From: Apostichopus californicus
Lineage: Eukaryota > Echinodermata > Holothuroidea > Aspidochirotida > Stichopodidae
Direction: 5' to 3'
NCBI GenBank assembly: GCA_020650975.1
Contig: JAIPMN010036048.1
Location: 1-26,259 of the forward strand
DNA length: 26,259 nucleotides
Under the pieces are notes generated by a model. It was not told the origin of the DNA. It worked only from the letters and a program-made list of their open reading frames with translations, and did no database searches. Within the stretch, counting starts at the first letter, position 1, and every line of letters starts with the position of its first letter. The translations under genes were made by a program, and so were the position numbers. Below are positions 9,634-20,230 of the stretch, piece by piece.

Positions 9634-12600
9634 GTACATAACGACATTTTTCGGTGGTTTCCTAACGAAACACAGTTTAAGTGTTAAAATGGTTTGTTGG
9701 ATTATCACACGGCGAACCCGTTCCGCGATATAATCGAATGGGCGCTCTAGCACGCTACTGTACTCGTTAGTCAAGTTGCACATGGTCAATTGTTTTAGAC
9801 AAAAGTAGGCTAACGTTAGGCCTAGAATAGGCTAGCTAGGCCGTTCTTTTATGTTTAGGCTAGGTGTATTGCCAGGGCGAATACTAAGGAAACATTATTA
9901 CAAGGGATAATTCCAGCAGAATATTCTCTTACATTACTAGCCCTGGGGTCTCTACAGCTGATAAGTGAATCTGCATATTAATTTACACTGCAACTGTTTA
10001 CCCGCTGTTAATGTCCAGTGCAATTCCAGTGATTGTATTAACATCCGTGCATATTTTGTCTGGACTCCACACAAGTTTATTTGGTGACATCCATTTATTA
10101 CATATCTATTGGTAACATCCATTGATTACATACCTGTTGGTGACATCCATTTATTACATTCCTATTGGTGACATCCATTGATACCTGTTAGTGACATCCA
10201 TTGATTACAAACCTGTTGGTGACATCCATTGATTACATATCTATTGGTAACATCCATTGATTACTGTACATACCTGTTGGTGACATCCATTTATTACATT
10301 CCTATTGGTGACATCCATTGATACCTGTTAGTGACATCCATTGATTACAAACCTGTTGGTGACATCCATTGATTACATATCTATTGGTAACATCCATTGA
10401 TTACTGTACATACCTGTTGGTGACATCCATTTATTACATTCCTATTGGTGACATCCATTGATACCTGTTAGTGACATCCATTGATTACAAACCTGTTGGT
10501 GACATCCATTGATTACATATCTATTGTCGACAACCATTGATAACATCTATTGGTGATTTCATGTTCATATCCATTTGATTACATATCTCTTCATGATTTC
10601 CATTTATGACCCCCATTGAGCTCTAATGGTTACCTTAAATATGATCTCAGTGGAGACCTTTATTGATGACTTTTTCATTTGCAATTTTGCAGGACAGACT
10701 TTGTACATGTACATAATGTGCTATTGAATCTTCAGATTGCACATTATTAATCTAACTGACATTCTGTAATCTCAAAGATTTGCATCTATTTTTTTGTTGA
10801 TAGAACTGAATATAGCAGCTTTACAGAAGATTTACAGAATCAAGAGGAAATTCTACCAGATAGAAATGCAGAGCAACAGAATGAAAGGGACACATCATCT
10901 GAAAGCAAGACCACGTAAGTATAACAATCCAGACATACCACTACAGCCAGAGCCATCTTGTTGTTTCTATGCTTCAACCAAGTAAGAATGATGATCTATA
11001 AATATATGTTTTAAGAGACAACATATGACCATATACATCTTTTTTTCATAAGATACGCAATACTGCTATATCTATCTCCCTTAGATACTCAATACTGTTA
11101 TAAATATCCTTTATCATAAGTTACTCAATACTGCTATATTTATTCATAAGATACAAAATTCTGCTATATAATCTGTTTTCATAAGATACTCAATACTGCT
11201 ATATATACTGTAATCTTTATTCGTAAGATACTCAATACTGCAATATACTGTATTCATAAGATACTCAATACTGTACTGCTACATAATCTTTATTCATAAG
11301 ATACTCAATACTGCAATATACTGTAATCTAAATTCATAAGATACTCAATACTGCTATATATCTTTAGTCTTAAGATACTCAATACTGCTATATAATCTTT
11401 ATTCATAAGATACTCAATACTGTTATATAATCTTTATTCATAAGATACTCAATACTGTTATATAATCTTTATTCATAAGATACTCAATACTGTTATATAA
11501 TCTTTATTCATAAGATACTCAATACTGCTATTTAATCTTTATTCATAAGATACCCAATACTGCTGTATAATCTTTCTCCCTAAGATACTCAATACTGTTA
11601 TATAATCTGTTTTCATAAGATACTCAATACTGCAATAAAATATTTATTCATAAGATACTCAATACTGCTAAATGATCTTTATTCATAAGATACTCTATAC
11701 TGCTATAATCTTTATTCATAACATACTCAATACTGCTTTATAATCTTTATGCATAAGATACTCAATACTGCTATATATATATAATCTTTATTCACCTATA
11801 GATACTCAATACTGCTATATAATCTGTTTTCATAAGATACTCAATACTGCTATATTTATCCATAAGATACTCAATACTGTTAAATATAATCATTTCTGCT
11901 ATATAATCTTTTACTAGAGATCCACAACAAAAGCAACCCACTGGAGCGATTCTTTGCTGCAACATTTCATCGAGTGGTGATTTCGTCACCTGTTGTGATG
12001 ACAGGAAAAACCTCTACTTGTGGAAAACTAATCCATGGAGTCTTCTTTCTAAAAGGTAACATTCCTGACACAAGGTAGTGTATTGAATGGAAGGGGGTTA
12101 CTTTAACTTTTATAGTGAGCATAATTGTAGGCCCATCATTAACTATGTCAGGTGATTCACTCCTGTGATACATGTTTGTAACTGTTATTTGAAAGAGAAA
12201 AGAAACAGAAGGATTTAATGGTGCACAATGCTCAGATGCGACTCTACTGCAAAACTCTACTGGACTGTGTTGTAACATGGAATATCCATGGATAGTCTGG
12301 CTGTGTGTCTGTGCTAACCACTATGACTGATCCATATTTAGCCAGTTTTAGTCAGATTGGGTTCTGGAAAGCAGCCAGCTGTATAGTATATTCCTGATTG
12401 TCACTTATCAATGTGACTTTGTTCATTACTACGACTGCCTACCTTTTAATTGGGAAATAATTGTTTTTTGATCCAAGAAAGCATCAGGCATTATTAACAG
12501 AAAAGAGTTGTTGCGTGCGAGTCGTATCCATGGGTCAGTTATAGATCTTGACTACTTGAAAAGAATCCCACTCAGTCACTTGAAGTGTGCAGCTCTCTTC

Positions 12601-15600
12601 TATATTCCTAAGTGACACTGAAGGTAGATCAGACAGCATGGAACCCTGACTCTTGTTTGTTACGTAGACCAGACGTATATATGTAGACACTATATATACC
12701 TTTTGATTTTCTCTTCCTTAGAAGCATACAGAAACGCTGTACATCTGTAACATTCACTCCCTCGGAGGAGTATGTGCTATTAGCAGATAAGTTTGGAGAC
12801 GTTTATCAGTTTTCGGTGAAGACTGTTGATGAGCCAGGGTCTCTGCTGTTAGGACATGTGTCAATGCTTCTAGATGTGGTAAGTCTAAATTATAAAAACA
12901 CTATCTGTATTTTCATGCTTGCCTCTGATTGGTTGATATGGCATCATGTGACCATGCCTGACAGTGTATATAAACATTCGTTCAAAATTACAAGACGAAA
13001 AGTCACCGGTTTGTTCTTTGCCAAGATATAATGCAATCTAACAAAATGGAGGTAAAAGAAACCATGATTCCTGCTCTTCCCATTGGTTGTCACACTGTCT
13101 GTTAATTTACTTGCTATAAATCAACTTTCCTCAGAGTGTCAATTTCACCAATGGATCACTATCCCCTTCATGTTATTGATCAATGACTAAATACCAATTG
13201 TTGTTCAAATATTGACTAAAATTTGTGATTCACACTGGATTTAGGTGCTGATCTTAATTAATCATAACTTAGATATTAAGAAAGTGATGTCATCCAACCA
13301 ATTCGTGGTGGACTTTAAGAAAGATTCTAAGATACTTTGGTATATATTGGATTTCCCCAGCCATATCCCTGAAGTGATATGAAGTACAATATTAAGTAAA
13401 TGTGTGTGTAGCTGGCAGCCCTCAGGCCTCAGGTATTGTTACATGTTACAGTGCTTTAGACTGAAACACACAACCTTTGAGGACCATTATGGGACCATTT
13501 TATACAGCTTGAATGCATTCTTATCAGAAGGCCCTGGGGTCATTAGGAGGCCCTGGGTTTCTGGGGTACAATAGGAGGCCCTGGGGTCAGTAGGAGCCCC
13601 TGGGTTTCTGGGGTACAATAGGAGACCCTGGGGTCATAAGGAGGCCCTGTGGTCAGGAGGAGGCCATGGGGTCAGTAGGAGGCCTTGGGATCAGTAGGAG
13701 TCCCTGCGGTCAGTAGGAGGCCCTGGGATTCTGTAAGGATAGACCAGCTTAGGCATCCATATGGCAAAATGTATCATGAATGTATGGAAACTTTTAACAG
13801 GTTCCCACAGCTCAGTGGTTAACGCCGGTGATTTCCAATCATAAGGTCCCGAGTTCGAGTCACTGCAAGATTAATTTATGTCGTCCAGTTACAGAGTTGT
13901 TGACAATTGACAATTCATAATCATGGACGTTAAAATATGAATGTAAGAGACTGACTTCGGTCAGCTTGCGGCTTTGATAAGCCAATGATGGCTTCTTTGG
14001 CGGTCTGCTTGCAGGAGGATCTAAAATACATGTATACACTTGCCTGTGGACGACCATGAAGATGTGAATCCTTTGTTTTTACATTACAGGCAGCAACTCC
14101 TGATAATAAGTTCATCATCACCTGTGACAGAGATGAGAAGATCAGAATCAGCTGCCTCCCTAACGCTTACAACATCCACGGCTATTGTTTAGGTCACACA
14201 CAGTAAGTAACTAAATAAAAGCAAATAGTGATGTCCTTGTTAAATGTATCCCAGAACTCTGACCTTCATCTCTTCTTCGTAAGGTGTATCCTGTTTATCC
14301 TCTGACATGTGGTGTAGGATTAGGGTTAGGTTTATCATTAGTTTGTTATCGGTATAACTGTAGGATGGAAAGTCCACCTGTACATATCAATAAACACTAA
14401 CAATATTTAAATGTAGTTATACAATAGAGTATGTGCTGTAACTATATGAACAACTGCCATGATATTAATGATACAATATATATTGGTAATGTGTTATAAG
14501 CTGTACATAACAACCATGCTATTGATCATGCAATGTGTTATAAGTACATAACAACCATGCTCTTAATGATACAATGTGTTTTAGTACATAACAACCATGC
14601 TATTAATAATACAATATATGCATGTGTGATCAGTACATAACAACCATGCTATAAATGATACAATGTGTTGTAAGTACATAACAACCATTCCATTAATGAT
14701 ACAATATATAGGTTATGTGTTATAGAAACATAAGAACCATGCTATTAATGATACAATGTGTTGTAAGTGCATATCAACCATGCTATTAATAATATAATGT
14801 ATAGGTAATGTGTGATAAGTACAACAACCATGCTAGTAATGATACAATTTATTGTCAGTACATAAGAACCATGCTATTCGTCATATAATATATAGGTAAT
14901 GTGTTGTAAGTACATAAAATCTATGCTATTAATGATACAATATATAGGTAATGTGATGATAATACAGAACGATGCTATTAAATATAATATAGAATAAAAT
15001 ACCTCAGAGAACACTGTAACATTTATTGTGATTAATTCTAAGCTCAGTTGTGTTTGTCCTCACTAACATTCTTTTGTAGTTAATACTTAAACATAATTTT
15101 GTAATTGTACATGTACATTTAAACATGTCAGATTTCAGATATTAGTAAGAGATATTTGATCTTTACTTTGTTTGTTGTAGCACAGAATTGAGACAATGGT
15201 TTCAAAGAATGTCAACGTGTATTGCATTTAGCCCCAGTTGAGGCTGTTTCTTGTAATATATGCAGGTTTGATGATACAAAAACATTTTTTACCATTTATA
15301 GATTTGTCAGCTGTTTTAAGATTGTTCCTGGAAAGGGGAATCTCTTGGTGTCAGCTGGTGGGGTGAGTATCCATTGGATCTGTACATAAACTAAGTACTT
15401 TGAAACTCATGATCAAAGTTTGAATAAATGTTAATAATATAATGAAATATTCGAAGGTGATTGATAAATTAGACATACATATTCTTAGGGTATCTTGAAG
15501 GTATAGATCTGTCTTTAAAGGTATATCTTTGAACTATATTCTGTACTTTAGGTATCTTTTGGGTATGTGTCTTAAAGGTGTATTCTTTATTAAAGTATTT

Positions 15601-18600
15601 GTCTTTGAAACTGTACTCTGTAAGATATTTTTTAGGTATGTGTCTTTAAGACCTACCTACAGTCTTTGAGGTATTTGTCTTTAAGGTACATACTTTTAGA
15701 TATTTATCTTTAAACTCTATTCTGTACTTTAGGTATCTTTTGGGTACGTATCCTAAAGGTATATTCTTTAAGGTATTTGTCATACCACATTGTCATACCG
15801 GTACCCTTGTCATATCTCACCATGTGTTACATTGTAATACGTCTGTCATACCCAGATTCTTACCTTATGTATCTCAACCTGTTACATGTCCAGCCCCTGT
15901 CAAACATCACATCTCATTCCTTTTTCCATTGTTGCTACACTGTTCCAGTGCACTCCTAATAAAAGAATAATACTTAATTGCAGTATTTGTCTGACATATG
16001 CTTTGTTGCATTTTTTTCTTTGCCATGAATTTAATTCTTTGTACATTTCTGTAGGATTCCACTATAAGGTTATGGGATTACCATCATTGCAAACAGCTTG
16101 CTTCGGTTGACATAAACCATGAAAGCAGAGTGAAAAAGCCTGAAGAATACTTCACAGTTACACACCTGACCTGCTCAGAGAATGGATATGTGACCATCAG
16201 TCTCTTAGGGTAGGTAATATATAAAGGTATTGTAAACTAATCATACCATAGAATGCTCCATACTTCTCTATCCTGGCCAGAGTAATGATATGTGGCCACC
16301 AGTCTCTTAGGATAGGTAATACATTTAGGTTACTGTAAACTAATTATACCATAGAATACTCAATACTTCTCTGTCCTGGCCAGAGTAATGACATGTGGCC
16401 ATCAGTCTCTTAGGATAGGTAATATATGAAGGTTACTGTAAACTAATTATACCAAAGAATGCTCCATACCTCTCTGTCCTGGCCAGAGTAATGATGTGGC
16501 CACCAGTCTCCTAGGATAGGTAATACATTTAGGTAACTGTTAACTAATCATACCATAGAATACTCAATACCTCTCTGTCCTGGCCAGAGTAATGACATGT
16601 GGCCGTGAGTCTCTTAGGGTAGGTAATATATTAAAGTAACTGTAAACTAATCATACCAAAGAATACTCTATACCTCTCTGTCCTGGCCAGAGTAATGACA
16701 TGTGGCCATCAGTCTCTTAGGGTAGGTAATATATTAAGGTAACTGTTAACTAATCATACCAAAGAATGCTCCATACCTCTCTGTCCTGGCTAGAGTAATG
16801 ACATGTGACCATCAGTCTCTTAGGGTACAGGTAATATATTAAGGTAACTCTGATGGTAAGCAGTCTGAAGAGTGTGCTTCACAATTTATCTGGCCTGACC
16901 AGAGTATTGACATGTGGCTGTCAGTCTCTTAGTAATGCTTACATTGGTGCTTATGTCCAGTGCCGTAGTTTGACTGGTGTTGTGGTTACAGGTAGGTTGA
17001 CAATCTTTAGATCGGTGTTATTATGATCCAATATGTAATAATCATACCAGTTCTAATCTTTGCTATGTATTGAAGAGTACTGCTAAGCCTCCTTTGTTGA
17101 TGTCAGCCACTTGTGGCAGGGAGCATATAGTAGGTAACTTAGTGTTATGTCATCATCCTAACCAAGCCAAGAAATATTAATACTCAAACCGATAACACAC
17201 AATCTAACTAGTCAAGTGACTGACTTCATAACGAGTGCAATACCACAAGACTGTCTAATTCAACAAATAATACAGTATAATGCGCATGAATCATCATGAC
17301 TAAACTAGGTAAACTACTACAGGTTTGTATTACTTATATTAGATTACGGTACTAAACAGTTTGTCTGGTATACAAAGTGAATCTGTATTCACAATACATG
17401 TGATATAATGCATGTACCTTGACATATGGATCTTTTCTTTGTATCCTCACTTTTAGGGAAAAAGTTTGTCTGGTATACCAAGTTTTAGAAGACCCCTCAG
17501 GATATACTCTAAAGGAAGTCTCTAAAATACACAATGATGCTGACATATTCTGCATCAACTTTGACCTGGAGGGGTTTCTTTGGGTCATCCAGGGGTCACC
17601 TGTAGAGGCTGTTCAAGTATTTCAATTGTCAGACCTTAATGAAAAAGTTGAGGTAAGTGTTGATTGCTTCGTGATTTATCACAAATAATCAGAATCTATC
17701 TAGATAGTAATCCTACCAATGTTTTGAAAGAGTTGTTTCCAGACATTTTGCTCATTACTAACAGGAAGTCAACTTTCGTTCCTTCAACTACTTCTGCTAT
17801 GCATTCTGTTAGAATCACTTTGTCATCATTTTATTCAATTTTATTTCAATCAATCAATGAATCAATGAAGAGAGCGTTTCAAAGAGAGATAGTGTTCAAA
17901 CATAATAGCAAGAGCATCTATACTGATATTAAATAATATGAGGTATTTAACCAGAAAGAGTAGCCTGACATGCATACATAGATGATATGAGGTATGAGTG
18001 TGGAGTACTGTTCGGCATCATATCGGTTCTCCATCTCGGGAATCCCCAAATTACATATGCAGTTTGGAGTACTGTTCAGCATTATATAGGTTCTCCATCT
18101 CGGGAATCCCTGAAATACATATGTGGGGTGGAGTACTGTTCGGCATCATATAGGTTTTTCATCTCAAGATTCCCAGATAAACTTATGCAGTGTGTAGTAT
18201 TGTTCAGCATCATATAGGTTCTTCATCTGAATAGTCCCTGAAATACATATGCAGTGTTCTTCATGATACTATCAAAGATGTATTGAAGTTTCTCGTTGTT
18301 TCTTGTAAGGGTTTCTACACAGGTTTCAAGGTCATGAATTGGCTTCTCTCAGTCTTCAGTTGCATTTTGTAGAGATGATAACAAATAATAGTATGACATG
18401 GACAAGGCTAATGGTATTAAATGGACAAGGCTAATTGTATGGCATGGACAAGTGTAACGGTATGACATGGATAAGTGTAATGGTATGGCATCGACAAGGC
18501 TAATGGTATTAAATGGACAAGGCTAATTGTATGGCATGGACAAGTGTAATGGTAATGGACACATGCTTGAAAGGCACATATACCTGATAGACACATGCTT

Positions 18601-20230
18601 GAAAGGCACATACTTGATAGACACATACCTGATGGACACATGCTTGAAAGGCACATACTTGAAGAGATAATGCAACCTAGATACTGATACATGAATAATG
18701 ATTAAGCATCTAATGATTTATCATTGTGCTCTATCCAGGCAATGTTTATTCAAAGGTTTTCAAACTTGACACTATTTGATTTTCAAAGTTTATACAGTCT
18801 TGCTATAATTTTAACTACTCTTTTTTGTTAGGTTACCAGAGCAACATCTTTTCCAGAAGCTTGGCAGAAGTCTATCTTGGAGTTATTAAACAAGGAGTGG
18901 GAGTTTCTTAAAGGTAATTTATACAACAGTACTGACAGGTTTAGTGTTAGGGGTTAGGATTTCACCAGAACTGGGAGGGATATGGGTACACCAGTAATGG
19001 CAAGGATAGGGTACATCAGTACTGGCAGGGTTTAGGGATTAGGGCTACACAAGTAATAGCAGTGATAAGTTACATCAGTACTGGGAGGGTTATGGGTACA
19101 TCAGTACTGGTAGGGTTAGGGTACAGCAGTACTGGCAGGGTTACGGGTACATCAGTACTGGGGGTACACCAGTACTAGCAGGGTTAGGGTACATCAGTAC
19201 TGGAAGGGTTAGGGGCACACCAGTACTAGCAGGGATGCTACCATCTTTGGGGACATCAAAATTGTTGTTTGACATAAACTGCAGATAATGGTTAAAATAC
19301 TGTGATATGCTGCATAGCATACTGCCTGAAATGAGAGATGAACATTCTATATAAAATCTGGGATAGAAAGAAGGAATGAGAGTTTTATCAGCTTTATGTT
19401 TGCTGGAATGTGCAAATAAATCTTAAATAAGAGATGTAGTCTGGTTGGCTTCATAATGCTTCTGAGATGATGCATATGTTGTGGTAATTTGACTTGAATT
19501 TATTCTACTTCAAATAGTTCTAAGTTCAAAAGTAGATCATAGTCTTTGGAGCAACTATTGCCTGCCTTATTCTCACTGTCTTTTCACTTTACATTGGCTC
19601 CCCATTGAGCAACGCATTACATTCAAGGTTCTTGGTTTGAATTATAAATGTATTAATAAACAGGCCCCCGATTATTTGTGTAAGATGTTAACTAAGCGTG
19701 TTTCGTCATATCGAATAAGAAGTATATCTGCTACTACTTTAAACGTTCCTGCCACCAGCACAAAACAGTTTGGCAACCGTGTATTTTCTGTAACTGGTGC
19801 CAGGCTGTGCAACGACTTGCCGTCTTCGGTTGCTAATCAATCCACTTTTCTCTCTTTCATAAAGCTCTGAAGACAGTTCTCTTTAATAAGGCCTTTTAAG
19901 TAATCCTATTTTTTCTCTTTTCTGTCTTGTTGCTGTTTTTGTTCATTTGTATATTTTATATTTTCCTTGAAAAGCGCCATAGATTATCGTTTTAGTTATG
20001 GCGCTATATAAATGCCTTTATTATTGTTATTCACAGACTCTCTGAATGCAGATCAAGCCCTGGTCTCTCTACACAAGAAGACCTTTAATCATATGCAGGA
20101 ATATATGAACAAAAAGCAGCAGAGAATAGCAGATGAAGAAATTAGGAAAGAGAAATATGAAGCTAGACTAGCCAGGCAAGAACAAAGAAAGCGGATGAAA
20201 GTAGAGAGTAAAGATGAATCGAAAATGTAG
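9560..20230 (+). CDS. WDR4, tRNA (guanine-N7)-methyltransferase non-catalytic subunit; ten coding exons
   Basis: Coding exons: 9560-9633, 10804-10914, 11918-12055, 12722-12878, 14090-14202, 15302-15362, 16055-16209, 17457-17652, 18832-18913 and 20037-20230. All introns are GT-AG, splice phases agree at every junction, and the sum is 1281 nt, giving 426 residues plus stop. Human WDR4 is about 412. WDR4 (yeast Trm82) is a WD40 propeller that stabilises the catalytic METTL1/Trm8 subunit. Together they make m7G46 in the tRNA variable loop. Diagnostic pieces are the start [18 protein letters not shown], then [24 protein letters not shown] and [11 protein letters not shown], and a Lys/Arg-rich C-terminal helix. 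The ATG has A at -3 and G at +4. Introns are packed with minisatellites, a SINE and a LINE, but the ORF is intact. Confidence 0.95.
10060..10530. repeat. Minisatellite in WDR4 intron 1 with 140-bp higher-order unit
   Basis: Short units of the type TTGGTGACATCCATTGATTA (about 20-30 bp) are arranged in a higher-order repeat of exactly 140 bp. Identical segments begin at 10141, 10281 and 10421. The edges (up to about 10620) decay into single diverged units. Confidence 0.92.
10804..10914 (+). CDS. WDR4 coding exon 2
   Basis: Follows acceptor TTTTTTTGTTGATAG. The correct frame is the acidic one, containing [18 protein letters not shown] and SSESKT. It is a poorly conserved, probably surface-exposed loop between propeller blades 1 and 2. 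A 63-residue open frame in another phase (10794-10985) overlaps this exon but does not join its neighbours in frame. Donor GTAAGT. Confidence 0.88.
11040..11910. repeat. 35-bp minisatellite filling WDR4 intron 2
   Basis: About 24 units of ATAATCTTTATTCATAAG followed by ATACTCAATACTGYTAT. Clean copies are spaced 35 bp apart (for example at 11409 and 11444). Some units are truncated or expanded. The final partial unit CTGCTATATAATCTTT runs into the exon 3 acceptor. Confidence 0.93.
11918..12055 (+). CDS. WDR4 coding exon 3
   Basis: Encodes a WD blade ending [13 protein letters not shown]. The acceptor TTTTACTAG directly abuts the last unit of the 35-bp minisatellite. Only the AG at 11916-11917 gives the phase that joins exon 2. 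Donor GTAACA. Confidence 0.93.
12722..12878 (+). CDS. WDR4 coding exon 4
   Basis: Follows acceptor CTCTTCCTTAG. Encodes [19 protein letters not shown] and on to [11 protein letters not shown], the strongly conserved Trm82/WDR4 signature. Ends in phase 0 with donor GTAAGT. Intron 3 (12056-12721) has no repeat array. Confidence 0.95.
13528..13735. repeat. GC-rich minisatellite in WDR4 intron 4
   Basis: Irregular repeats of AGGAGGCCCTGGGGTCAGT alternating with GGGTTTCTGGGGTACAAT. The G-richness contrasts with the AT-rich introns around it. Confidence 0.88.
13801..14045 (+). mobile_element. tRNA-derived SINE, copy B (A and B boxes present)
   Basis: Begins with a tRNA-like head: A-box-like CAGCTCAGTGG (13808-13818), TTAACGCCGGTG, and B-box-like GAGTTCGAGTC (13851-13861). 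The body shared with copy A follows: ATCATGGACGTTAA, hairpin CTGAC-TTCG-GTCAG (13951-13964), CTTGCGGCTTTG, and tail GAGGATCTAAAATACAT. It carries about 20 nt near 13991-14011 that copy A lacks. It sits in WDR4 intron 4 just before exon 5. The long body and the second genomic copy show it is a SINE, not a functional tRNA gene. Confidence 0.85.
14090..14202 (+). CDS. WDR4 coding exon 5
   Basis: Encodes [20 protein letters not shown] and GYCLGHT. The arginine of DEKIR (residue 179 here) aligns with the human position that I recall being mutated in microcephalic primordial dwarfism (R170). Acceptor TTTTTACATTACAG lies about 40 bp after the end of SINE copy B. Donor GTAAGT. Confidence 0.96.
14395..14995. 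repeat. Minisatellite in WDR4 intron 5
   Basis: Repeats of AAGTACATAACAACCATGCT followed by ATTAATGATACAAT, in a short form (about 40 bp) and a long form with an extra ATATAGGTAATGTG insert. Later units are diverged. Confidence 0.88.
15302..15362 (+). CDS. WDR4 coding exon 6
   Basis: A 61-nt exon encoding [20 protein letters not shown], continuing the WD blade of exon 5. Its acceptor (TTTATAG) is weak. The phase fits both neighbours. Donor GTGAGT. Confidence 0.93.
15450..15790. repeat. Degenerate repeat in WDR4 intron 6
   Basis: Imperfect units of GGTATTTGTCTTTAAGGTAT. A longer block (CTGTACTTTAGGTATCTTTT, continuing to TATTCTTTA) occurs twice about 180 bp apart, at about 15541 and 15722. 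Confidence 0.75.
16055..16209 (+). CDS. WDR4 coding exon 7
   Basis: Encodes [19 protein letters not shown] through GYVTISLL. The donor must be the GT at 16210, because the alternative GT at 16214 would bring an in-frame TAG into the exon. The last ~25 nt of the exon and its donor are the first unit of a tandem array filling intron 7. Confidence 0.92.
16180..16935. repeat. 102-bp tandem array overlapping the WDR4 exon 7 donor
   Basis: The TCTCTTAG word recurs at 16201 (exon 7 end), 16303, 16405, 16507 (variant), 16610, 16713, 16815 and 16924, so the period is 102-103 bp until the decayed last unit. Each unit contains the exon-end-like ATGTGGCCATCAGTCTCTTA, a donor-like GGGTAGGTAAT or GGATAGGTAAT, and a TCTGTCCTGGCCAGAGTAAT block. 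Confidence 0.93.
17457..17652 (+). CDS. WDR4 coding exon 8
   Basis: Encodes [12 protein letters not shown], then [17 protein letters not shown] and on to LSDLNEKVE. Follows acceptor CCTCACTTTTAG and ends with donor GTAAGT. Corresponds to the late propeller blade conserved as 'dv.F...g.LWv' in the family. Confidence 0.94.
18001..18256. repeat. 64-bp tandem repeat in WDR4 intron 8
   Basis: Four units starting near 18001, 18065, 18129 and 18193, each with TGGAGTACTGTTCRGCATCA then TATAGGTTCTCCATCTCGGG. The open frame across it is a product of the repeat. Confidence 0.9.
18392..18668. repeat. Two adjoining minisatellites in WDR4 intron 8
   Basis: 18392-18556 has about 22-bp units of the type CATGGACAAGTGTAATGGTA, including a 91-bp repeated block. 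18557-18668 has about 28-32-bp units of ACACATGCTTGAAAGGCACA followed by TACYTGAT. The minus-strand Cys/Ser-rich open frame here is the repeat read through. Confidence 0.88.
18832..18913 (+). CDS. WDR4 coding exon 9
   Basis: Follows acceptor CTCTTTTTTGTTAG. Encodes [20 protein letters not shown] plus a few more residues. Phase 1 end, donor GTAATT. A short-spaced minisatellite starts about 15 nt after the donor. Confidence 0.9.
18926..19232. repeat. Minisatellite in WDR4 intron 9
   Basis: Repeats of GGGTACATCAGTACTGGCAG followed by GGTTAGG, irregular in length, starting about 15 nt after the exon 9 donor. TTAGGG words occur but are not a telomeric array. Confidence 0.88.
19543..20030 (+). mobile_element. 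5'-truncated LINE fragment in WDR4 intron 9
   Basis: The plus strand encodes the end of a reverse-transcriptase [34 protein letters not shown], and then [17 protein letters not shown], followed by a stop at 19867-19869. These match the non-LTR tail pattern 'LHWLPv..Ri.fK', 'aP.YL..l', 'a...WN.LP'. The 3' UTR carries a perfect 9-bp stem (AGCGCCATA 19973-19981 with TATGGCGCT 19997-20005), the kind of 3' hairpin LINE enzymes recognise, and ends in a TTATT-type tail. It is a different subfamily from the 7133-7815 element and ends 6 nt before exon 10. Confidence 0.82.
20037..20230 (+). CDS. WDR4 coding exon 10 (terminal)
   Basis: Encodes [20 protein letters not shown], then a charged helix rich in Lys, Arg and Glu ending in DESKM and TAG. 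It corresponds to the basic C-terminal tail of WDR4. The acceptor lies 6 nt after the tail of a LINE. Confidence 0.94.

Noticed and set aside
10794..10985. 63-residue open frame overlapping WDR4 exon 2
   Set aside because: It is in a different phase from the one that joins exons 1 and 3, and it reads through the GTAAGT donor.
13801..13873. Functional tRNA gene
   Set aside because: A and B boxes are present, but the tRNA does not fold completely, the sequence continues into a shared body, and a second degraded copy exists at 8951-9090; it is a SINE.
18417..18692. Minus-strand Ser/Cys-rich open frame
   Set aside because: It is the translation of the two minisatellites in WDR4 intron 8.
18926..19232. 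Telomere-like TTAGGG words
   Set aside because: Each is an isolated part of a longer minisatellite unit; there is no consecutive TTAGGG array.
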